A stretch of DNA of 7,227 nucleotides, from the NCBI GenBank assembly GCA_937884685.1, contig CAKZYM010000484.1:1-7227 (forward strand), read 5' to 3'. This stretch comes from an uncultured Calothrix sp. GTDB taxonomy: Bacteria; Cyanobacteriota; Cyanobacteriia; Cyanobacteriales; Nostocaceae. Position numbers and translations under genes: made by a program. The notes under the pieces are model-generated. The model worked only from the letters and a program-made list of their open reading frames with translations, was not told where the DNA came from and did not search any database. Positions 1-5,946 of the stretch are shown piece after piece (position 1 is the first letter of the stretch; the number at the start of each line of letters is the position of its first letter).

Positions 1-358
1 CTATATCAAATTCTCTAGGAAATCGAGTGTCATTGATAACGATATCCGTTCCTTGCAATAATATTTTTTCTAGACTTACTATGTTCTGATGGTAGATTTG
101 CTCTCTATCTGAAGCAGAAGTTGCTGTAAGTTGATCTAAAAATCCCGATTCTTTTTCCCATTCTTTATCTGCTTCCAAATAACTTGGGACCAATTCTATA
201 GCTTGTTGATACTGAAGGGGAAGTGGTGTTGGAAATTTTCTCGCTATATGTAATCTAAGAGCAGTACCCCAAGAAAAAATTTTAAACCCTCGCTTATTTA
301 AATATTGAGCGCTTGTATCTTTACCGCTACCAGATAAGCCAGAGATGCTAATAAGCAT
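1..358 (-). CDS. P-loop nucleotide kinase, dNMP kinase-like (C-terminal part lies outside the window)
   Basis: An open frame with no stop runs from an ATG at 358 to the window edge, giving 119 residues. The start is supported by AGGAG at 368-364, five bases upstream of the ATG. Residues 7-15 read GLSGSGKDT, a Walker A loop that binds the phosphates of ATP. The next stretch (SAQYLNKRGFKIFSWG) fits the usual course of small nucleotide kinases, where a helix leads to the monophosphate-binding part. Near residues 108-118 the protein reads INDTRFPREFD, which resembles the DVRFPNEAD-like motif of deoxynucleoside monophosphate kinases. From the family I infer phosphoryl transfer from ATP to a small substrate, most likely a nucleotide, in the cytoplasm. 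A dephospho-CoA kinase or other adenylate-kinase-like protein is an alternative, because the lid and C-terminus are missing. It is separated from the sugar-transferase genes by an AT-rich gap, so a functional link to polysaccharide synthesis is not shown. Confidence 0.75.
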   Translation of the reverse strand, partial: MLISISGLSGSGKDTSAQYLNKRGFKIFSWGTALRLHIARKFPTPLPLQYQQAIELVPSYLEADKEWEKESGFLDQLTATSASDREQIYHQNIVSLEKILLQGTDIVINDTRFPREFDI

Positions 359-674
359 TTTATCTCCTATAATTATTTAAATTTCATTTTTATTTTGGTA
401 AGATGCACGAAAAAAAAATTTCAAGCATTTATCTATAAAAATTACAATTGTCACTTAAAGTTATAATGACTGATTAATAGAAACAAGATATTTACTATAC
501 TTTTATTCAATATTTACAAAACATATATTTTTTGTAATTAAAGTTGGTTCTTATTTATTTAATATATTTTTATAATCTCAATAAAAATATATTTACTCCA
601 ATTATTCTGAATTTTATCTTTAGAAATAACTGAAAAAAAACTACAGTGAATTGCTTTATTTCTCAACAGCAAAT
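359..674. other. AT-rich intergenic region of about 316 bases
   Basis: I find no convincing gene here on either strand. The stretch is strongly AT-rich compared with the flanking genes and has a run of nine A at 410-418. It contains the ribosome binding site of the kinase gene (AGGAG, 368-364 on the minus strand) and presumably its promoter. One possible minus-strand -10 box is TATAGT at 499-494, but no good -35 box lies at the usual distance, so I do not call a promoter. At the right end is a weak terminator-like hairpin for the transferase gene. Confidence 0.6.
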
Positions 675-677
675 TCA
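633..677 (-). terminator. possible factor-independent terminator after the second type B transferase
   Basis: Read on the minus strand, TGAATTTGCT (677-668) can pair with AGCAATTCA (655-647) with one bulged T, around a 12-base loop. The stem begins at the TGA stop codon of the transferase gene. A run of eight T follows at 640-633. The stem is AT-rich and six bases separate it from the T run, which is looser than a typical terminator. The position, directly after the last transferase gene and before a gene with its own ribosome binding site, is the best argument for it. Confidence 0.3.
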
Positions 678-1850
678 GAGTTTTGTAGAAGCTATTTTAG
701 CATTAGCATAAATCTTCATTAGTTGCTCGTAATTTTTTTGAGCATTATACTTAGCTTCAAATTCCAATCGTGCTTCTATTCTCATTTGAGCCAGCTTTTC
801 TGGATTCCCTAAAATCCACTTCACTTTATCTACTAAATCCTCTGGAATTCCTGGTTGAAAATGAAGTCCAGTTCTACCGTTTGTGACTATTTCTGAAATC
901 GCGCCAATATTAGCAGCAATTACAGGAGTCCCCTTAGCAAAAGCTTCGATTGCGACCCGACCAAAGGTTTCATACCATTTTGATGGAAAGACTAAAAACA
1001 TAGCTTCTCCCATCAAAGCATATACTTGGCTTAAAGATTTGTGTCCCAGCCATTCTACTTGAGGAAGAGTTTTTACTGTTTGAGCAACGTAGTCAGCTAG
1101 CGGACCATCACCGACAATTTTCAAGGGAATATATTGACCTAGATGTTCCCAAGCTGTAAGTAAAGTATCTAAACCTTTTTCTGTTGAAAGTCTACCAACA
1201 AACAGAGCATAACCACCATTACCCAATCCCATACCAGAATCGAAATTAACAAAATTTGGTTTAACTATAACCTTACTAGCCGGAAGACCTCCTCCTATAA
1301 ATTTCTGCTTAGCAAATTCTGTTAAACAAACATATAAATCAACCATTTCCGTCCAGGTTCTCATAGCCCGATGCATACCCAACATGGTTGCAACACCTGC
1401 ACTTGCAACTTGACTATTGCGGTAACAACCACCTATTATTCCAGGGTATGGAATTACTTTTCCCGTACATTGCTCGCAAAGTTGATTGTCGCGAAAAAAA
1501 AGTCCATTAGGGCACAAAAGACGGTAGTTATGTAAGGTTTGAACTACAGGAATTCCTTCAGCTTTTGCGGCGTAATAAACCGATGGAGAAATTAAAGGGA
1601 AAAAATTGTGTACATGAACAATATCTAATTTGCCTTTTTTTAAGCGATTTCTAATGTTTTCATAAGTCTTTTGCGACCAAATTGTTTTAGCAGCTAAAGC
1701 TGCTGTGTTTAAGCCTGTAAGATAATTATTATTTTCTTCATACACTTCAACTATTAATCCCATTTTTTGTAAGAGATTAACCTCGGCTTCATAGCATTCT
1801 TCTTCTCCACCTCGAACTTTATAGCGGTTATGAATAGTCAAAATACGCAT
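675..1850 (-). CDS. GT4-type glycosyltransferase, type B, second copy (B2)
   Basis: This 391-residue protein is a retaining GT-B-fold glycosyltransferase of family GT4, expected to move a sugar from a nucleotide sugar to a lipid-linked acceptor at the cytoplasmic face of the membrane. The N-terminal acceptor domain opens with MRILTIHNRYKVRGGEEE, a glycine-rich loop shared with its paralog. The C-terminal donor domain has VGRLSTEKG (R220, K225) and the E-x7-E motif in KWYETFGRVAIEAF (E294, E302). Between the domains' landmarks lie four cysteines, C113, C125, C128 and C142, all conserved in the paralog. The ATG at 1850 is preferred over the one at 1856 because the paralog also starts at MRIL and GAG lies nine bases before it; the ribosome binding site is weak. 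A gap of 123 bases separates it from the upstream A2 gene, with no clear promoter seen. The donor sugar cannot be told from the sequence. Confidence 0.9.
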   Translation of the reverse strand: MRILTIHNRYKVRGGEEECYEAEVNLLQKMGLIVEVYEENNNYLTGLNTAALAAKTIWSQKTYENIRNRLKKGKLDIVHVHNFFPLISPSVYYAAKAEGIPVVQTLHNYRLLCPNGLFFRDNQLCEQCTGKVIPYPGIIGGCYRNSQVASAGVATMLGMHRAMRTWTEMVDLYVCLTEFAKQKFIGGGLPASKVIVKPNFVNFDSGMGLGNGGYALFVGRLSTEKGLDTLLTAWEHLGQYIPLKIVGDGPLADYVAQTVKTLPQVEWLGHKSLSQVYALMGEAMFLVFPSKWYETFGRVAIEAFAKGTPVIAANIGAISEIVTNGRTGLHFQPGIPEDLVDKVKWILGNPEKLAQMRIEARLEFEAKYNAQKNYEQLMKIYANAKIASTKL

Positions 1851-1973
1851 TAGCATTTACTCATGCTGAAGGTAAAGCAAAGTTAGATAGTTGATGAAAA
1901 AATAGATGCCTGTTTCTAATAAATTTGTAACTTTTGTAGCTATTGATTTAGGTGAACATTGAGGTCTACAATC

Positions 1974-3200
1974 TTAATTATTGATAATCTGTTTGTAAAG
2001 TTGGCTCAAACGCTCACCTCTTGCTTGCCAACTATATGTTTCGCGCACGAGTTTACGACCAGACTTACCCATATATATCCGCATCTGAGGGTTTTCTACT
2101 AGTTGAGTCATTGAAGCAGCTATATTTTTTACAGCCTCTTGAGGGTTTAATGCTTCAATTTTAAAGCCTGTTTCTGCGGTCACTTGTACTCCAGGTCCGC
2201 CCAAATCCAGACAGATAACCGGACGTGCTGCTGCCATAGCTTCCAGACATACCCAACCACCAGAATCATGTAAACTCGGATGAACTAGAACGTGACAATA
2301 TTTTAACTTTGCTAAAGTCTCTTTTCTAGATAGTTTTCCCCAGAACTTAACTCGTTGAGAAATACCTAAAATTTTTGCTAAATTCTGAAGTAGATTGAAT
2401 TCGGCTCCATCACCTAAAATCCAGTATTCCGTGTCCTGTAGATTTGAAGAAGCAAAAGCACGTAAACCTAAATGAAAACCTTTCCAGTGCAAAAGTCTAC
2501 CTATGCTGATAAATCGGATTGGATTTGCATCTGGTATGCTGTATTCTGAGAGAAAGTTGATGTCTTGTTGGGGTAAACCAATTGCCGCTACAACCCCAAC
2601 ATCCTTTATACCCATCTTATGAAGTCGTTGAGCAGTCTCTTCTGTTGTAGCTTGAATTATGCTGCTTCTTTTAGCTGTTAAACGTACAAAAGGGTCTAAT
2701 TCTCCTAAAAAGCGAGCCAAATTCCGGGCAGTTTCGTAAGACTTTGCAGACCAGTTAATATCTTGCCAAAACTCAGATGGTGTTGATTCTCCCCCAGCAA
2801 GAGGTCCCCAAACAAAAGGTATTGGTAGAAAAGAAAGAAAACTGGGGTTTGAATATTTAGCAAACGTTACGTGATGAATTACATCAAAACCTATTTGAAG
2901 ATGTAATTTTCTAGCTACAAAGTATGCTTGAATTTGCCATAGGTAATGGTGAACCTGCATCGCTCCCGATTGTCCCCATCGCCAACCACTACCCCATATA
3001 GGTAAAGTGAAATACACAAAGTGTAAATTTGGTACTGGGTTGCGGGCTAATTCAGCTTCAATTTCTGTTTTACTTTCATCAGGACGAGTTAAAACCCATA
3101 CTTGATGATACTTAGCAACTTCGCGCACGGTATTCCAACCAATTCCGGGTTCCGAACCTCTACCTGGTTCGCAGGAATAGGTAGACATGAGAATTTTCAT
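1974..3200 (-). CDS. GT4-type glycosyltransferase, type A, second copy (A2)
   Basis: This 408-residue protein is a GT-B-fold glycosyltransferase of family GT4. It starts MKILMSTYSCEPGRGSEPGI, with the glycine-rich GSEPG loop near residues 15-19 typical of this subgroup, followed by GWN. The C-terminal donor domain has ISIGRLLHWKGF (R235, K240), LGDGAE near 262-267, and HPSLHDSGGWVCLEAMA, where the usual E-x7-E motif reads D312-x7-E320. It is about half identical to A1 and lacks that protein's six-residue N-terminal lead. The KIL start is conserved, so the ATG at 3200 is kept although no good ribosome binding site precedes it. Upstream is a 132-base gap after the polymerase gene; downstream is its partner B2. 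It probably adds one sugar to a lipid-linked polysaccharide repeat unit in the cytoplasm. The donor and acceptor are unknown. Confidence 0.9.
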   Translation of the reverse strand: MKILMSTYSCEPGRGSEPGIGWNTVREVAKYHQVWVLTRPDESKTEIEAELARNPVPNLHFVYFTLPIWGSGWRWGQSGAMQVHHYLWQIQAYFVARKLHLQIGFDVIHHVTFAKYSNPSFLSFLPIPFVWGPLAGGESTPSEFWQDINWSAKSYETARNLARFLGELDPFVRLTAKRSSIIQATTEETAQRLHKMGIKDVGVVAAIGLPQQDINFLSEYSIPDANPIRFISIGRLLHWKGFHLGLRAFASSNLQDTEYWILGDGAEFNLLQNLAKILGISQRVKFWGKLSRKETLAKLKYCHVLVHPSLHDSGGWVCLEAMAAARPVICLDLGGPGVQVTAETGFKIEALNPQEAVKNIAASMTQLVENPQMRIYMGKSGRKLVRETYSWQARGERLSQLYKQIINN

Positions 3201-3292
3201 ATCTATAATGATGCCGTGAATGCATCCTATTTACAATATTTCAAATCACAAAAAACGTTAAATAAGTGATGAAAATTAACAGAAAAAATACA

Positions 3293-3322
3293 TCTATATA
3301 AATATAAAAAGAAGCAAATCAA
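3293..3322 (-). promoter_or_regulatory. possible sigma-70-like promoter for the second transferase pair
   Basis: Just after the polymerase stop codon, the minus strand reads TTGATT (3322-3317), then 16 bases, then TATATA (3300-3295); TATAGA at 3298-3293 with an 18-base spacer is an alternative. Both boxes are close to the bacterial consensus, but AT-rich DNA gives such matches by chance. It would give a leader of about 85 bases before A2. The unusual width of this gap compared with the compact genes upstream is the main support. Confidence 0.25.
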
Positions 3323-3332
3323 TATCTCAACA

Positions 3333-4730
3333 TTAATTAGTTTCCCAATAAGGATTTATTCCTGAATTAATGTATTCAGACCGCTCTTGCAAAGTCTTAG
3401 CTATTTGCTTTTCCTGCCATTTTAATGCAATTAAACCAGTTACTACTAACATATAAGCTGGTTCTTCCATCTGTGAAAAAATAAAACCATTTACTATCAC
3501 ATTGAGTATCGAAAACTTAGAAAAATCATCTACACCAATTCTACGCCAAACTATAGAGCCAAGGTACAAATAGGCTCCCAAACCCAAAAATCCAATATTA
3601 CCCCAGATAGCCGCCCAGCCAAATAAAGGTGAGAACATACTTGTCGCAGGTCCTAACCAACTAGACCATACATAATCCCATACCTGCTTGCTTGCAGGAT
3701 GAATGGTAGCGCCTAATGGTGCTAATAAATCTGAATATTTGGGAAGCATCCACCCTCCTAAGCGACCCACAGTATGACCAGGACCAAGACCTAAAAGCCA
3801 GTTTAAAGGGGATTCAAAATGTGAAATTATAATCCGAATAGAAGCACTTTTGAGTAAAGTCGCTTCACCATCGGGACCGTAAATTTCAGGTCTCATCCAG
3901 GTTTTGAAAGAGCGAAATAGTTCTATATTTTGTACACACATCCAAATAACAATACCAAATAAGACGGCACCAATTAGGTACTGTAGGGTTTTTCCAATAT
4001 CTTTGACTCTAAGTAAAATTAATATTCCCCAAGATACTAAGCATACCAAAAGTACTTGTTTGGCATCAGAGAATAAAAGTTGCATAAAAGCTGCAAAAAA
4101 CACTGAAGCTCTTAGCCAAAGTGGATTATTTTTTAGACTTGAAAAATAGTATAGCCCGAAAGAAATTGCAACCGAAGCACCCACAACATGACCGCTTCCC
4201 GATAAATAGAAAACTCCTTGAATGTTGTCTGCCGGGACAGACATAGTAGTTGCTTTGAGAATACCAACAGTCAATAAGACTTGTTGAAAAAGTGCTAAAA
4301 ATATATGAAAACCCGAAAATTTTACAATCCAACTCCTGAATCGCTGAAAGCTTGCTTGAGACATGGGAATACAAACAATTCCCACCAAAAACATGAAAGG
4401 TTCCGCTAGCAAGAAATAATTTAAAATGACATTGATAAATCCAGCTTTATTTAGAAGAGCGCTGGCAAACATTACGCCTAATAATATTAAAAGGCCGCAA
4501 ATAAGTTCCTTGGAAATGGAAATTTGATTGCGGTTTTTGGTTCTAGTTTGAAATAATGCGACAATAAAGGCAAAGGGTACTATAGCAAAGTGGAAAAAAT
4601 TAACTAATGAAGGGGCACCTAATGTATCAAGAACCCTGGGGAAAAAAACAGTAATGAACGCTAAAAGTAGTAATGTTGAACTTTGTATATATGAATTATC
4701 TTTTTTGATAAATAAGGCTTGTTTATTCAT
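3333..4730 (-). CDS. Polytopic membrane protein, probable Wzy/O-antigen-ligase-type polysaccharide polymerase
   Basis: The 465-residue protein is strongly hydrophobic, with about twelve probable membrane segments (roughly 17-34, 42-60, 75-93, 99-121, 138-158, 178-197, 205-221, 225-241, 248-268, 371-396, 405-420, 424-437). A long polar loop at about 269-370 lies between the ninth and tenth segments and holds a glycine-rich LGLGPGHTVGRLGG stretch (313-326). This topology, with one large loop before the last helices, is characteristic of Wzy polymerases and WaaL-like ligases, which show little sequence conservation. Its place among four glycosyltransferases supports polymerisation of lipid-linked repeat units on the outer side of the membrane. 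A ligase role cannot be excluded. The frame is open up to an ATG at 4772, but the ATG at 4730 is chosen because GAGG lies eight bases before it and the longer start would overlap B1 by 38 bases. B1 ends four bases upstream, so the two genes are probably cotranscribed. Confidence 0.82.
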   Translation of the reverse strand: MNKQALFIKKDNSYIQSSTLLLLAFITVFFPRVLDTLGAPSLVNFFHFAIVPFAFIVALFQTRTKNRNQISISKELICGLLILLGVMFASALLNKAGFINVILNYFLLAEPFMFLVGIVCIPMSQASFQRFRSWIVKFSGFHIFLALFQQVLLTVGILKATTMSVPADNIQGVFYLSGSGHVVGASVAISFGLYYFSSLKNNPLWLRASVFFAAFMQLLFSDAKQVLLVCLVSWGILILLRVKDIGKTLQYLIGAVLFGIVIWMCVQNIELFRSFKTWMRPEIYGPDGEATLLKSASIRIIISHFESPLNWLLGLGPGHTVGRLGGWMLPKYSDLLAPLGATIHPASKQVWDYVWSSWLGPATSMFSPLFGWAAIWGNIGFLGLGAYLYLGSIVWRRIGVDDFSKFSILNVIVNGFIFSQMEEPAYMLVVTGLIALKWQEKQIAKTLQERSEYINSGINPYWETN

Positions 4731-4734
4731 CCAA

Positions 4735-5913
4735 TTAACCTCGATTGATGGCAGCGGATTGAACTTGGTCATATATTTCCATCAATCGCGAATAATTTTT
4801 CTTCGCAGTATATTTGGCTTCAAATTCTGCTCGTGCATTGAGCCGCATTTGAGCTAATTGTTGTGGGTGTGAAGCAGCCCATTCGACTTTACTAGCTAAG
4901 TCCCCAGAATCACCCGGTTGGAACTTCAACCCAGTAAAACCATCATCGACTAATTCGGCGATCGCACCAATATCGGCAGCAATGACAGGAGTCCCTTTAG
5001 CGAAAGCCTCCACTGCTACACGACCAAAGGTTTCATACCATTTTGATGGAAAAATCAAAAACTTTGCTTGACCCATCAACTCGTGTACTTCTGACATTGG
5101 TCTACGTCCAAGCCATTCTACAGAGGGAAGTCTTTCTACTGCTGATTCTACTTGAGCAGCGAGAGGTCCTTCACCGACAATTTTTAAAGGCATTTTTTCG
5201 CTTAACTTTTCCCACGCTCCAAGTAGAGTATCTAATCCCTTTTCTACAGAAAGTCTTCCTACAAATAGCGCATAGCCACCGCTTCCTATCCCCACACCTG
5301 GGTCGGGATTTACAAAATTGGGTTTAACCACAATCTTTTCTGCGGGTAAACCTCCTTGAATAAACTTTTGACGGGCAAATTCTGTTAAAGCAATATAAAT
5401 ATCCACCATATCTACCCAAGTACGCAGAGTACGGTGAACCGTAATCATGCTTGCCACTGCAGTGCTAGCAACCCGACTTTCTCGGTAGCAACCGTGCATT
5501 ACTCCAGGTAAAGGTACGAATTTGCCCAAACAATCTTCACAAACTTTCCCATCTCGAAAGAATAGTGCATTAGGACATAGCAACCGGTAATTACGCAAAG
5601 TCTGAACTACCCGCACCCCTTTCTCTTTGGCAGCATAATAAACTGAGGGTGAAATCAAAGGGAAAAAATTTTGTACGTGGATAATATCGTGAGTTTTTTC
5701 TTGAAGTCGCTTTTTAATAATGTGATGAGATTCTTGCGACCAAATTGTTTTAGATGCTACATGTAGCGGATTCATTGTAGAAATGCGGTCATTATGTTCT
5801 TCATACACTTCTACTTGATGACCCATCTCTCGCAGCAGGTTTTCCTCTGACTGACGAGATTCATCTTCACCCCCACGAATTTGATAGCGGTTATGTACGC
5901 TAAGAATACGCAT
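4735..5913 (-). CDS. GT4-type glycosyltransferase, type B, first copy (B1)
   Basis: This 392-residue protein is the paralog of B2: 246 of 391 positions are identical by hand count, with no gap. It begins MRILSVHNRYQIRGGEDE, has the donor-domain stretch VGRLSVEKG (R220, K225), and keeps the E-x7-E motif in KWYETFGRVAVEAF (E294, E302). The four cysteines C113, C125, C128 and C142 are at the same positions as in B2. The expected role is transfer of one sugar from a nucleotide sugar onto a lipid-linked intermediate in the cytoplasm; the sugar is unknown. A longer frame begins at a TTG at 5937, but the ATG at 5913 matches the paralog and has AAGGGA ten bases upstream. It follows A1 by 33 bases and precedes the polymerase gene by 4, so A1, B1 and the polymerase very likely form one operon. 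Differences from B2 cluster at residues 41-50, 61-75 and the C-terminal tail. Confidence 0.92.
   Translation of the reverse strand: MRILSVHNRYQIRGGEDESRQSEENLLREMGHQVEVYEEHNDRISTMNPLHVASKTIWSQESHHIIKKRLQEKTHDIIHVQNFFPLISPSVYYAAKEKGVRVVQTLRNYRLLCPNALFFRDGKVCEDCLGKFVPLPGVMHGCYRESRVASTAVASMITVHRTLRTWVDMVDIYIALTEFARQKFIQGGLPAEKIVVKPNFVNPDPGVGIGSGGYALFVGRLSVEKGLDTLLGAWEKLSEKMPLKIVGEGPLAAQVESAVERLPSVEWLGRRPMSEVHELMGQAKFLIFPSKWYETFGRVAVEAFAKGTPVIAADIGAIAELVDDGFTGLKFQPGDSGDLASKVEWAASHPQQLAQMRLNARAEFEAKYTAKKNYSRLMEIYDQVQSAAINRG
4739..4742 (-). promoter_or_regulatory. Ribosome binding site that sets the polymerase start
   Basis: GAGG on the minus strand lies eight bases before the ATG at 4730 and overlaps the last codons of the upstream transferase gene (its TAA is at 4737-4735). 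It favours the shorter start over the in-frame ATG at 4772 and suggests that translation of the two genes is linked. Confidence 0.65.
4958..4965. repeat. HIP1 octamer (GCGATCGC)
   Basis: This exact palindrome is the highly iterated palindrome known from many cyanobacterial genomes. It lies inside B1, in codons for the IGAIAEL region. The aligned place in B2 (around 895-902) reads AAATCGCG and lacks the site. It is the only copy I noticed in the window and is useful mainly as a marker of cyanobacterial origin. Confidence 0.8.
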
Positions 5914-5923
5914 AATACAAAAT

Positions 5924-5929
5924 TCCCTT
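5924..5929 (-). promoter_or_regulatory. Ribosome binding site that sets the B1 start
   Basis: AAGGGA on the minus strand lies ten bases before the ATG at 5913. It sits inside the longer reading that would begin at the TTG at 5937, so it argues for the ATG. The resulting protein starts at MRIL, as does its paralog B2. Confidence 0.5.
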
Positions 5930-5946
5930 GAGATCAAGTTGAGTTC

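Noticed and set aside
410..418. Run of nine A as a possible slippage or phase-variation tract
   Set aside because: It is in a very AT-rich intergenic region and in no coding frame, so it has no obvious switching role.
3210..3226. Small hairpin GATGC-loop-GCATC just upstream of A2
   Set aside because: The stem has only five base pairs with a seven-base loop. It could hide the weak upstream AGGA, but such short stems are common by chance.
3904..4149. Plus-strand open frame of 81 codons inside the polymerase gene
   Set aside because: It lies antisense to a well-supported membrane protein gene, has no recognisable domain, and its composition follows from the reverse of hydrophobic codons.
4126..4374. 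Second minus-strand frame of 82 codons inside the polymerase gene
   Set aside because: It is an out-of-frame reading of the same strand with serine- and phenylalanine-rich low-information sequence and no independent support.
5043..5327. Plus-strand open frame of 94 codons inside B1
   Set aside because: It is antisense to a conserved glycosyltransferase and shows no motif or ribosome binding site that would support it.
5914..5937. TTG start for B1, giving eight extra residues
   Set aside because: The ATG at 5913 aligns with the start of B2 and has AAGGGA upstream, which lies within the extra codons.
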